Positions 26,046 through 35,157 of a DNA stretch of 64,000 nt are shown here, piece after piece. The stretch comes from DASZIT01 sp963819695 (GTDB lineage Bacteria; Actinomycetota; Acidimicrobiia; Acidimicrobiales; RAAP-2), in assembly GCA_963819695.1 (NCBI GenBank), contig CAWFXD010000001.1, forward strand, positions 930,001-994,000, read 5' to 3'. Position 1 is the first letter of the stretch. Every line of letters starts with the position of its first letter. The translations under genes and the position numbers were made by a program. The notes beneath the pieces are model-generated. The model was not told the DNA's origin and ran no database searches. It worked only from the letters and a program-made list of their open reading frames with translations.

Positions 26046-26074
26046 ACCATAGCGGGGGAGTCACAACGTTGCAA
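26046..26074 (-). promoter_or_regulatory. Promoter for the Rpf-like gene
   Basis: On the minus strand TTGCAA (26069-26074), a 17-base spacer and TATGGT (26046-26051) give a fair sigma-70 match. The predicted start is near 26039. Bases 26075-26150 between this site and surE hold nothing else recognisable. Confidence 0.5.
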
Positions 26075-26150
26075 TTACGTTACGACAGGTGACATTAGGG
26101 GTGCACAGAGTGACAAAAGCCGTTCACACAACCGAAACAAACGCGCGAAC

Positions 26151-27021
26151 TCAGGCACTCGGCGGCTGGGGAAATCGGGGAGAAACCGCGCCCAGTGCCT
26201 TGGTCAGGGCCTCGGATCCCTGGTCGGAGAGATCTTCTCTGACCCCGAGCAACGGGGTCAGAGATGCCCACCCCTCGGCGATGGCCCCGGCGTCGGATTC
26301 GGGGTCCAGATTCGGCCTGTTCCTGGCGACGGTTGGATCCGCGTCCCCCCCGGAGGGTCAGGGTGATGGCCCCGCCGGTGTGGTCGATGGCCGAGTCACC
26401 GACCGGCGCCCCGGGCCGGTCCGGGCGGGCGGCCCGGATGAGCCCCACTGCCCCGAGGGAACCATGGCGGATGCCCGCCAGCCGGTCGAGGGGGAGGGCC
26501 GGAACATTGAGGTTCAGGACGGTCCCGCGCTCCATGGTGGCCAGTTCGGGAACCAGCTCGTTGACCAGGGCCACTGGCGTCTCCCATGGCACCGGGTCCG
26601 CCCCCCAGGCGATGCTCACCGCCAACCCGCGTACGGCGAACTGGGCGCCGGTGAGAGTGGCGCCCACCGTTCCCGAATGGAGCGCCGACCGGCCGGCATT
26701 GATGCCGTGGTTGATGCCGGAGACGATCATGTCGGGACGATCACCGAATCCCTCGATGCAGGCCAGGATCACCGCCAGCGCCGGGGGCCCGTCGATCCCG
26801 AATACCGGCACCCCCTCGAGTCCGGGGACCTGTACCGCCTCGTAGGGGATCGACTCGCGGTCGTAGACGGGTCCGACCGCGGCCCCGGCCCCGCTGTGGT
26901 CGACCAGGGGCGCCACCACCAACAAGTCGTGCTCGTCCTCGAAGGCGTTGGCCAACCCCCGGGCCAGCGCGGCGATTCCCGGCGAGAACACCCCGTCGTC
27001 GTTTGTCACCAGAATGCGCAT
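26151..27021 (-). CDS. surE: 5'/3'-nucleotidase SurE (frameshifted)
   Basis: About 290 residues. MRILVTNDDGVFSPGI holds the metal-binding ND-D pair, followed by VVAPLVDHSGAGAAV and VSGINHGINAG, all SurE signatures. A surplus base in a run of seven C (26345-26351, + strand) diverts the frame near residue 225. The correct frame continues DADPTVARNRPNLDPESDAG to a stop at 26151, with the usual SDAGAIAEGWASLTPL ending. It dephosphorylates nucleoside monophosphates and short polyphosphates. Confidence 0.88.
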
Positions 27022-27171
27022 CGTCAGCGATCCCATCGAAGAGGTCGGGCGGTCCGGGCGCCGCGGTTCGACGCGACCGATGCCGGTAAGCCCTCCAACG
27101 GGCCACGGTGGCCCGATCGCCTACCATACCGGTCGACATCCACCGCCCTTCGCGGGCAGACCGGAATCCCG

Positions 27172-28131
27172 ATGACCATGACCCCACGCACGACACCCGA
27201 CGATCAGCGGCCATCGGAGACCACTTCTTCCACCGGCGACCAGTGGGTCATCGGGCACGGCCATCAACGGGCGGTGATCACCCAAGTGGGAGCCACCCTC
27301 CGCTCCTTCACGGTTGGCGACGACCCGGTGATCGACGGCTTCGGAACCGACGAGTGGAGCCACGGCGGCCGGGGTCAGGTGCTGGCTCCGTGGCCCAACC
27401 GGCTCGGCGACGGTCGCTACCAATTCGAGGGGGTGAGCGCCCAGGCTCCCCTGGACGAGCCTTCGAGGCAGAACGCCATCCATGGACTGGTGCGCTGGCT
27501 TCCCTGGGCGATGACCGGCCGGGCCCAGAACCGGGTGACCATGGCCTGCGTCCTCCATCCGTCGCCCGGCTATCCGTTCACCCTGGGCCTCACCATCGAG
27601 TACCGGCTCGGGCGGGACGGCCTCACGGTGGCCACCGACGCCGAGAACCTCGGAGCCGCGGACCTGCCGTTCGGTCTCGGCTTCCATCCCTATCTGACGG
27701 TGGGGACGCCGACGGTCGATATGGTGCGGCTCACGGTGCCTGCCGATCGACGGTTGGTCACCGACGATCGCGGGCTACCCACCGGGTTGGCGCCGGTGGC
27801 GGGGACCGAGTTCGACTTCACTGCCGGCCGGCTGCTGAGCACCACCCGGCTGGATACCGGCTTCACCTCGCTCCATCGCGACGCCGACGGACGGATACGG
27901 GTCGACCTCGACCATCCCGACGGCACCAACGGAGTCACCCTGTGGGCCGACCAACAATTCGACTACGTGATGGTCTACAGCGGCGACACCTTGGCAGCCG
28001 ACCAGCGCCGCCGGGGACTGGCGGTAGAACCGATGACCTGCCCGCCCGATGCTTTCCGCAGCGGGAACGGCGTGACCGTGCTGACTCCCGGTGCCCAGTG
28101 GACCGGATCGTGGGGCATCACACCCCGTTAG
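27172..28131 (+). CDS. Aldose 1-epimerase family protein
   Basis: A 319-residue galactose-mutarotase-fold protein. APWPNRLGDGRYQFEG, NAIHGLVRW (first His), GLGFHPYL (second His) and the late VEPMTCPPDAF (catalytic Glu) are the family signatures. It should interconvert the anomers of a hexose or sugar-like compound. TACCAT at 27122-27127 could be the -10 box of a leadered transcript. The last four bases overlap the stop of the converging GGDEF-EAL gene. Confidence 0.86.
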   Translation: MTMTPRTTPDDQRPSETTSSTGDQWVIGHGHQRAVITQVGATLRSFTVGDDPVIDGFGTDEWSHGGRGQVLAPWPNRLGDGRYQFEGVSAQAPLDEPSRQNAIHGLVRWLPWAMTGRAQNRVTMACVLHPSPGYPFTLGLTIEYRLGRDGLTVATDAENLGAADLPFGLGFHPYLTVGTPTVDMVRLTVPADRRLVTDDRGLPTGLAPVAGTEFDFTAGRLLSTTRLDTGFTSLHRDADGRIRVDLDHPDGTNGVTLWADQQFDYVMVYSGDTLAADQRRRGLAVEPMTCPPDAFRSGNGVTVLTPGAQWTGSWGITPR

Positions 28132-30965
28132 GTCAGAGCGCCCGGTCGTTGTTGACCCATTGAGGTAGCCGGTCGACCGGCGTCGACGGGACGACGGGTG
28201 GCTTCCATACCTCGGGCGAACACCGCCTCGGCTTCGATCGGCGCCAGCGGCTTGGCGAAGTAGAAGCCTTGGGCAAACCGGCATCCCAGCTGCACCAGGC
28301 GATCCCGTTGGGACAGCGTCTCAATTCCTTCCGCCACCACATCGAGCCCGAAGGCGTTCCCGAGGGTGACAACCGCGGTCACCACCGCGTCGTAGCGGCT
28401 GCCCAGGCCATCGATGAACGCCTTGTCGATCTTCACGATGTCGAGGGGAAGCCGGGAAAGGGAGAAGAGGGACGAGAAACCGGTGCCGAAATCGTCGATG
28501 GCCAAACGGATGCCCAACTCTTTCAATGCCTGGAGTCGGCGGACGGCGGCTTGGAAGTCCCGCATGAAGAAGGTCTCGGTAATTTCGAGGATCAGGAGCT
28601 CGGGCGGTACCCCGGTCGACAAGAGCGCCTCGGCCACATCGTTCACGAAATGGTCGTGTTCGAGTTGCCGGCTCGAGACGTTGACGCTGATCGACCCATC
28701 GGGACGATCCGGGTACCGTTCTCGCCACTCGGCCAGCTGCCGGCAGGCCTCGTGGAGGACCCAGCGGCCGATGGGGACAATGAGCCCGGTGTCCTCGGCG
28801 GTGGAGATGAAGTCGTTCGGTTGCACCACGTCCCGGGTGGGGTGGTGCCAGCGGATGAGGGCCTCCATCCCGACCAGGTGGTCTCCATCGAGGGAGATCA
28901 CCGGTTGGTAGACCAATCGGAACTCGCCGCGGTCGATGGCCATGTGGAGCTGGGCCTCGGTCGCCACCCGATTGGCGGCCTGAAGTGTCAGGGCTTCGTC
29001 GAAGAACTCGAATCGGGAGCGCCCGTTCTGCTTGGCCCGGTTCACCGCGGCATCGGCATTGCTCATGATGGCCTCGGCCCGGTCGGAGGCATGGCCGAAG
29101 GCGATGCCGATGCTGGCGGTCACGTAGCAGTCGATGTCGTCGACGACGAAGGGTTTGTCGAAGGCGGCCAGGAGATCGTGACCGAATCCGACCGCGTCGG
29201 TATGACCGGCCAGGCCTTCGACCAACAGGCCGAACTCGTCTCCCCCCACCCGGGCGATGAAGTGCCCGTCGACCGAGCGCTCCAGGCGTTCGGCCACCGC
29301 CACCACCAACGAATCACCCACCCGGTGCCCCCGGCTGTCGTTGAGATATTTGAAGTGGTCAAGATCGAGGAAGCAGACGGTCATCGGCGAGTCGACGGTC
29401 AGCCGGGTATGGAGGGAGCGGGACAGGCGCTGCATGAACAGTTCGCGGTTGGCCAACCCGGTCAACTGGTCGTGGGTGGCCTGATGGGCCAACCGGCGTT
29501 CGTATTCCTGGCGCTCGGTGACATCCCGGACGGCGACCGAGTACACCTCGCCACGGGCGGTACCGAGCGTGCTCAACGACGCCTCGACGGCGATCTCCGA
29601 CCCGTCCTTCCGCATCGCGAACATGGTGCGCACCACGCCCGCCTCGACCGGGTCGACGCCCTCGATCCAGCGCGCCATCCTGGCCATCTGCGAAGCGCGG
29701 AGCCGTTCGGGCATCAGCATCGATGCCTTCTTTCCCACCAGCTCATCGGCCGGGTAGCCGAACAGGGCCTCGGCCTGGTTGCTGACCTCCACGATCAACC
29801 CGTCGGTGTCGGCCACAACCACCGCGTCGGGGGCCGCCTCCAGAAGCAGTCGGAAATGGTCGGCGTCCCGCATCTGCTTTTCGAGATGCCGGGCATTCTC
29901 CAGCGCATGCCCGGCCTGGGTGGCCAGCATTTCGAAGGCGGCGACCTCTTCCGGCGACGGGACCCGGTGCTGACGGGTACCGCCTTCGAGGATGGCGGTC
30001 AGTTCACCGTTGACCCATACCGGGCCCCCGATCACCGTCTGGTAGCCGTCGCCCGCCAGGACGGGCACGCTTCCCGGCTGCGAGGCGTAGTCCTGGATGA
30101 CCACCGTGCGCCGCTGCTTGACCACCATGCCGACCATGCCGAAGGAGGCGGGGTGATGCCGGGTGGTGTAGTCGGTGTCGAGCTGTCGGGCATGAAGCAC
30201 CCGGTAGGTGCTCCCGTCGTCATCGATGGCACAGATGTCCGACGACTCGAAACCCAGCGTGGCCAGCGCATCGACCACCGCGGAGAGCACGTGATCGACA
30301 TCGGAGGCATCGATCTGCCGGGCCACCGCCGCCACCCGGCTCCACAGCGCCACCCGGTTGTCGGACGCGTCGTGTTCCTCCATCTGGCGCCGGAAGGAGC
30401 GGCCGAGCTCGTGGTTCAAGAGTCCGACGGCCAGGGAGGACGCCATGATCACCCCCAGCCGGAACACCAAGGTGGCGACCCCGATGCCCCAACCGGTGGC
30501 GGCCAGGGTGACGAGATAGCCGGCGCTGGTGGCCGCCCCCAGCATGATCTGGACGGAGATGGGATAGTTCGGCCCGGCCAGGAAGATGGAGGTGACGATG
30601 AGCAGGATGAAGAGCTCGGACTGGGCGCCGTGGGTGAAGGCGATGCTGATGTCGACCATCGCCACCATGCCGATGGCCCAGGCGTAGACGGCGATCCGAC
30701 CGTGCGGGACGGGCCAGGATTCGCTTCCAGGGGAGGGTGCTGACGACGTAGGTCAGCGCGGTGACCACCAGGATCAGGGTGAAGGCGCCGGCCCGGTTGA
30801 CCTGGTTGTGGCCGGGCAACACCAGGTAGAGGGTGACCACCAGGATGATGAACACCGAGGAGAGGAGTCCCCCCGCACGGTCTGCAGTGTGTACCTGGCC
30901 CACGGATCGTCGGATGGCGCCCCCGGCGAGTGGTCACCCGCGGTGCCTCGTTCCGAACCTGACAT
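28128..30965 (-). CDS. Membrane GAF-PAS-GGDEF-EAL c-di-GMP protein (two frameshifts)
   Basis: About 945 residues. N-terminal: several hydrophobic segments (LLSSVFIILVVTLYLVLPG, LFILLIVTSIFLAG, LGVIMASSLAVGLLNH). Then a GAF domain, a PAS domain (FRLLLEAAPDAVVVADTDG), a GGDEF domain with intact RVGGDEFG, and an EAL domain (LVGMEALIRWHHP, IDDFGTGFSS, EGIET). Both cyclase and phosphodiesterase sites look intact. The gene begins at 30965 (AGGAGGG upstream). Frame is lost at a C6 run (30869-30874, one base short) and again near 30693-30700 (one surplus). It should sense a ligand or light/redox cue and set c-di-GMP. Confidence 0.85.
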
Positions 30966-31177
30966 CCGGCCCTCCTCGTTGGCCTGCAATCGTAGCGGTC
31001 AGCTCGGCGATTAAAACAGGGCGGAGCTGGAGATACGCTGCTGGACCCGGCTGATTTGCCACATTTTGGGCAGTTCTGGCTGGTCTTCCCGGGCTGACTT
31101 GGCCCGCCACCTGGGCCGGTCAGGTACGGTCAGGGCACTTATTGGCCTGAAGATCGAAATGACTGGGGAGGGATCTC

Positions 31178-31591
31178 TTGAGTGACCAGATAACGCTGGT
31201 GGACTACCTGGAGCTGGGGGACGAGCCTCATCTGGTCGCCAACCAGTGCCGTGCCTGCGGCGCCCGGTTCTTCGATCGGCGCAACGCCTGCGCCTCGTGC
31301 GGGAAGACGGAGTTCGACCGGGTCCGCGTCGCATCGGAGGGTGAGGTCCGGGCCTTCACCATCGTGTCGTTCGCCGCGCCCGGGGTTCCGGTCCCATTTG
31401 TCGCCGCTTTGGTCGACTGCGACGGAACCAGCGTGCGGGGCAACCTGATCAACGTGGAAGCCGACCCCGAGCACGTGAGCCTGGGCATGAAGGTCCGCCT
31501 GGCCACCTATTCGGTGGGGACGGACAGCCGCGGGACGGAAGCGATCGGATTCGGATTCGAGCCACAGGAGGCAGCGAGCAATGGCATCTGA
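31178..31591 (+). CDS. DUF35 OB-fold/zinc-ribbon protein (thiolase partner)
   Basis: A 137-residue protein. NQCRACGARFF and NACASCGKTEF make a four-Cys rubredoxin-like zinc ribbon (residues about 23-45). The OB-fold follows (GEVRAFTIVSFAAPG, LGMKVRLATY). Such proteins bind acyl-CoA and work with thiolase-fold partners. The start is TTG at 31178, with GGGAGGG eight bases upstream. It overlaps the thiolase gene by 11 bp, so the two form an operon and probably a complex. Confidence 0.85.
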   Translation: MSDQITLVDYLELGDEPHLVANQCRACGARFFDRRNACASCGKTEFDRVRVASEGEVRAFTIVSFAAPGVPVPFVAALVDCDGTSVRGNLINVEADPEHVSLGMKVRLATYSVGTDSRGTEAIGFGFEPQEAASNGI

Positions 31592-32786
31592 CGACATCTG
31601 GATCCTCGGGATCCACATGACCAAGTTCGGCAAGCACCCCGACCTCGACGTGGTCGACCTGGCCGCCGAGGCGGCCATGGGCGCGCTCGACGACGGTGGG
31701 GTCGGCATCAAGGACATGGGCGTGCTGGCCGCCGGTTGCCTGATGATGGCCCAGGCCGGCATCGGCCAGCAGCTGCAGAAGCAGATCGGCCAGACCGGCA
31801 TTCCCGTCTACAACGTCGCCAATGCCTGCGCCACCGGCGCCACCGCCCTGCGCACCGCGATCATGGCGGTGCGGGCCGGCGAGTGCGACATGGGCCTGGC
31901 CGTCGGAGTCGAGAAGCTGGCCGGCGCCGGCCTGCTGGCCGGCGGGGCCCGCAAGTCCGACGACGACACCTGGACCCGACACGGCCGCTACGGGGCGGTC
32001 GCCCCGGTCGACGGCCGGATCGGGACCGAGACCATGCCCGGCGTCTTCGCCCAGATCGGCATGGAGTACGGGCACCGCTACGGCGGCACCAGCTTCGAGC
32101 TGTTCGCCCGGATCTCGGAGAAGAACCACTCCCACTCCACCCTCAATCCGTTGGCCTCCTACTCCAAGAAGATGAGCCTCGAGCAGATCATGGGCGACAT
32201 GATGATCGCCTACCCGAACACCCGGCCGATGTGCTCGGCCAACTGCGACGGGGCGGCGGCGGCGGTGGTCGTGAGCGATGCCAAGCTCAAGACCCTCGAT
32301 CCCGACCAGCGGCGGCGGGCGGTGAAGATCTCGGCCTCGGTGCTGACCAGCGACCCGTGGGAAGAGTCGTGCCAGGTGCTTCCCGACGTGAACACCCTCA
32401 CCCGGAACGCCGCCACCCAGGCCTACGAACAGGCCGGGGTCGGGCCCGAGGACCTCGACCTGGTCGAGCTGCACGACTGCTTCGCCACCGCCGAGCTGGT
32501 GCACTACGACAACCTGATGCTCTGCCCGGTGGGCGGGGCGGTCGACTTCTTCGAGTCGGGCGCCACCTGGCGGGACGGGACCACCCCGGTCAACGTGTCC
32601 GGCGGGCTCGAGTCCAAGGGCCACCCCATCGCCGCCACCGGCATCGCCAACGTCTGGGAGGTGGCTCACCACCTCCGGGGCGAAGCCGGCGACCGGCAGA
32701 TCGAGGGAGCCACCGTCGGGATGACCCACGTCATCGGCCTGGGATCGGCCTGCGGCGTCCACATTCTGGAGAAGGCGGCCAGCTGA
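31581..32786 (+). CDS. Thiolase-superfamily protein (SCP-x/Ltp-like)
   Basis: A 401-residue protein. VYNVANACATGATALRTA has the thiolase nucleophilic Cys, NCDGAAAAVVVSD and LVELHDCFATAELVHYD are mid motifs, and SGGLESKGHPIAATGIA the late His motif. VIGLGSACGVHIL ends it. The 'HDCF' and the paired DUF35 gene place it with SCP-x/Ltp thiolase-like or retro-aldolase proteins, used on branched or steroid side-chain acyl-CoAs. Whether it condenses, thiolyses or retro-aldols is not readable. Confidence 0.87.
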   Translation: MASDDIWILGIHMTKFGKHPDLDVVDLAAEAAMGALDDGGVGIKDMGVLAAGCLMMAQAGIGQQLQKQIGQTGIPVYNVANACATGATALRTAIMAVRAGECDMGLAVGVEKLAGAGLLAGGARKSDDDTWTRHGRYGAVAPVDGRIGTETMPGVFAQIGMEYGHRYGGTSFELFARISEKNHSHSTLNPLASYSKKMSLEQIMGDMMIAYPNTRPMCSANCDGAAAAVVVSDAKLKTLDPDQRRRAVKISASVLTSDPWEESCQVLPDVNTLTRNAATQAYEQAGVGPEDLDLVELHDCFATAELVHYDNLMLCPVGGAVDFFESGATWRDGTTPVNVSGGLESKGHPIAATGIANVWEVAHHLRGEAGDRQIEGATVGMTHVIGLGSACGVHILEKAAS

Positions 32787-32825
32787 GGTTGGACATCGGG
32801 CGGTTGTGACTGGGCTGCCGTTTCA

Positions 32826-33608
32826 TCACTTGGCGGCCAGGCTGTAGACCACGGTGACCTGGGCGGTCGACTGTTGGGTGCCGGGCTGTACCGGAACGGG
32901 GGCCCCCGACGGGGCGGCTCCGGTGGCGACGCCGGCTCCCGCGAAGTCCTGAGCCAGGGGATAGGTCGTCGTCGAGTCGGTGATCGAGCACACCCCGCCG
33001 ATCGACTCACCGGCGGCGGCCGCCATGGAATGGGCGTGGGCGGCGGCCACCCGGATCCCATCCGCCCTCGCCGTGCCGTCCACGGTCTTGGTGTCATCCA
33101 CCGAGAAGGTGAGCCCGTTCACCCGGACGGCGTCGGCGGCTGACCTGGCCGCCGCATCGATGACGGCACCGGACGCCGCCAGGTTGTGCAACTTGACCAG
33201 CATGGTGTTCGACACCTGATACCCGGTTATGGCGCCCTTGGTGTCGAAGTTCGGCTGAATGGAGAAGTCGGTCGTCTGAATGTCGGCGCTGGCCACCCCG
33301 GCCTGTTCGAGGGTGGCCGACAAGGCGGTGGCCTTGCCGTTGGCGTCGGTCAGGGCGGCCGAGGCGGTTGGATCGGAAACGTTCACCCCGATCGACAGCG
33401 TCAACAGGTTCGGGGTGGCGGTGGCCTGGCCGGTGGCTTGCACGGTGAGCTTCGGGTCGGAGCTCCCACACGCCGGAGTGGTGGTCGCCGCCCCGGCTCT
33501 CGGGTTGGGGCCGAGCGACAGGGCGATCCCAGTCCCGGCGCCAACACCCAGCAAGGCGATGACACCGATGACGGCTGACAATCTTCGGGTGGGGATGGTT
33601 CGTTTCAT
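32826..33608 (-). CDS. Secreted SIMPL (DUF541) domain protein
   Basis: A 260-residue protein. Residues 1-40 contain a signal peptide (RRLSAVIGVIALLGVGAGTG). The rest is a SIMPL/DUF541 domain: LTVQATGQATATPNLLTLSI at its beginning, then Ala-rich helices and VNGLTFSVDD. The family is found outside the membrane in many bacteria, with no settled biochemical role. AAGGAG before the ATG supports the start. It lies 93 bp downstream of the sigma/membrane-protein pair. Confidence 0.8.
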   Translation of the reverse strand: MKRTIPTRRLSAVIGVIALLGVGAGTGIALSLGPNPRAGAATTTPACGSSDPKLTVQATGQATATPNLLTLSIGVNVSDPTASAALTDANGKATALSATLEQAGVASADIQTTDFSIQPNFDTKGAITGYQVSNTMLVKLHNLAASGAVIDAAARSAADAVRVNGLTFSVDDTKTVDGTARADGIRVAAAHAHSMAAAAGESIGGVCSITDSTTTYPLAQDFAGAGVATGAAPSGAPVPVQPGTQQSTAQVTVVYSLAAK

Positions 33609-33701
33609 CGGGTACTCCTTCGCTAGTCGGTAGAGGGCAATCCATTCGAGGTCGAGGCCAACGGGCCTCGAGGGTCGAAGGCCGCCGGGTTGCGGGCCCG
33701 G

Positions 33702-34502
33702 CTAGGGAGTACCGCCGCAACTCGGCCGGGGCTTGCCCAGCCCCGGCGTGAACCCGATGGTCCCGTCCGGACCGGTGAACCGCAGTTGGCCCCCCGGACC
33801 CAGCCGCATCCACCCCCATACCGCGGGGCCGTTGGCGGGTGGGAGGAGATCCGAGTCCCACCGGCGACCGTCGAAAATGATCCGGCCATCGCACCGCACC
33901 GGGAGGGTGTAGGCGTAGTCGGTGCCGACCACCGCCCCCGGGCCGCAGGGGGGCGCCGTCTCGTGACCGGAACATTGTCCGCCGGGACCCCTCCCGCTCC
34001 CCGGCTGGGGAGACGGCCCGCAGTACTGCCCACCCGTCCAGGTCGGATTGGGGCACGGCGCCACCGTTGGCGCCGGTGAGAACCCCGGGCTGGATGGAGC
34101 CGAGTTCGGCGCCCCCGCGGCCGAGGCCGAGGCCGACCCTGACCCCGCCCCGGTAGCGGCAGTGGACTGGTCGTTGAGGGTCTTTGTCGACGGCCCCAGC
34201 GGGGACAGCTCGGCGGGTGCAGAACCGCGACCAAGTGACCCGACCGTGGGCCAGAACATCTGGTTGTACCCGCCCGACGGGGCGCCGACGGCATTGGTGG
34301 AGGGCGCCGGGGTCCGGAGTTTGACGGCACCGAACGCGGCCCCGAACACGACGGCGGCGGCCAGACCGCTGAACATCACTTGCCGCCGATGCCGGATCCG
34401 GCGGACACGCCGGGCCACCTCTCGGCGATGGGTCGAAGCCACCGGTGGTGGAGAAGGATCATCGAGGTCCTCGAACGCGGCACCGTCACCGGAGATGGTC
34501 AA
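33702..34502 (-). CDS. Single-pass membrane protein coupled to an ECF sigma factor
   Basis: A 266-residue protein. An N-terminal cytoplasmic part of about 50 residues is basic at its end (RREVARRVRRIRHRRQ), one membrane segment follows (VMFSGLAAAVVFGAAFGAV), then a Ser/Ala/Pro-rich extracytoplasmic part and a small Cys-containing beta domain. Coupling to the sigma gene is tight: its TTG start overlaps the sigma stop (TTGA). It is in the usual anti-sigma position but lacks the zinc anti-sigma HXXXCXXC motif, so the role is uncertain. Confidence 0.65.
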   Translation of the reverse strand: MTISGDGAAFEDLDDPSPPPVASTHRREVARRVRRIRHRRQVMFSGLAAAVVFGAAFGAVKLRTPAPSTNAVGAPSGGYNQMFWPTVGSLGRGSAPAELSPLGPSTKTLNDQSTAATGAGSGSASASAAGAPNSAPSSPGFSPAPTVAPCPNPTWTGGQYCGPSPQPGSGRGPGGQCSGHETAPPCGPGAVVGTDYAYTLPVRCDGRIIFDGRRWDSDLLPPANGPAVWGWMRLGPGGQLRFTGPDGTIGFTPGLGKPRPSCGGTP

Positions 34503-34966
34503 GGTTCTCCCAGCTCCTGCTTGAGGGTGACCATGGCCCGGGAGGCGTGCTGCTTGACGGTCCCGGTGGAGATGCCCAGTACCTCCGCGGTCTGGGATTC
34601 GGTGAGATCGGCGAAGTAGCGGAGCACCACCGTGTCCCGCTGCCGACGAGGAAGGTGCTCGAGTGCCCGCACCAGGTCGATCCGCCGACTGTCGATCGGA
34701 TCGGTCTCGGAACTCGGTGGGTGGATGGGTGTGCGCTTCCGGCGCCGCCAGATGTCGATGGCGAGGTTGGCCGAAACGGTGGTGACCCACGGCGCCGGAT
34801 CGGTCCGTACCTTCCGCCAGTGGAAGGAAGCCCGGGTGAGTGCGTCGAGGGCGACGTCCTCGGCATCCTCCCGGGAGCCGATGAGTCGGTAGGCGGAGCG
34901 ATAGGCAATTCGGAATAGACGGTCGAAGGCATCGTCGAAGCTCTCAATCTCGGCGCCATGTTCCAT
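34499..34966 (-). CDS. ECF sigma factor (SigE-like subfamily)
   Basis: A 155-residue sigma-70 factor with region 2 (FDRLFRIAYRSAYRLIGSRE, then DAEDVALDALTRA) and region 4 (LPRRQRDTVVLRYFADLTES, then TAEVLGISTGTVKQHASRA). No region 1 or 3 is present, as in extracytoplasmic-function factors. The start at 34966 is chosen because a longer frame (to 35164) would overlap the CHAP gene's start region. It is followed, with overlap, by a membrane protein. Confidence 0.9.
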   Translation of the reverse strand: MEHGAEIESFDDAFDRLFRIAYRSAYRLIGSREDAEDVALDALTRASFHWRKVRTDPAPWVTTVSANLAIDIWRRRKRTPIHPPSSETDPIDSRRIDLVRALEHLPRRQRDTVVLRYFADLTESQTAEVLGISTGTVKQHASRAMVTLKQELGEP

Positions 34967-35157
34967 ACGTCTCTGCTTATCTTCACGAACGAGAGTCCCC
35001 AAAGGTTGACATCCCGATCGAGGTTTTCCGGTTCGAACCCGAAAAGGTGGGTGGACAGTCGTCAAACACCACGGATTCGGCCAACCGGCAGGTAGCACGG
35101 CCCTGGCGGGCCGGTCCCATGGCACCAATTCGGCGCGAGACCGTGGTAGAAGTCGAT

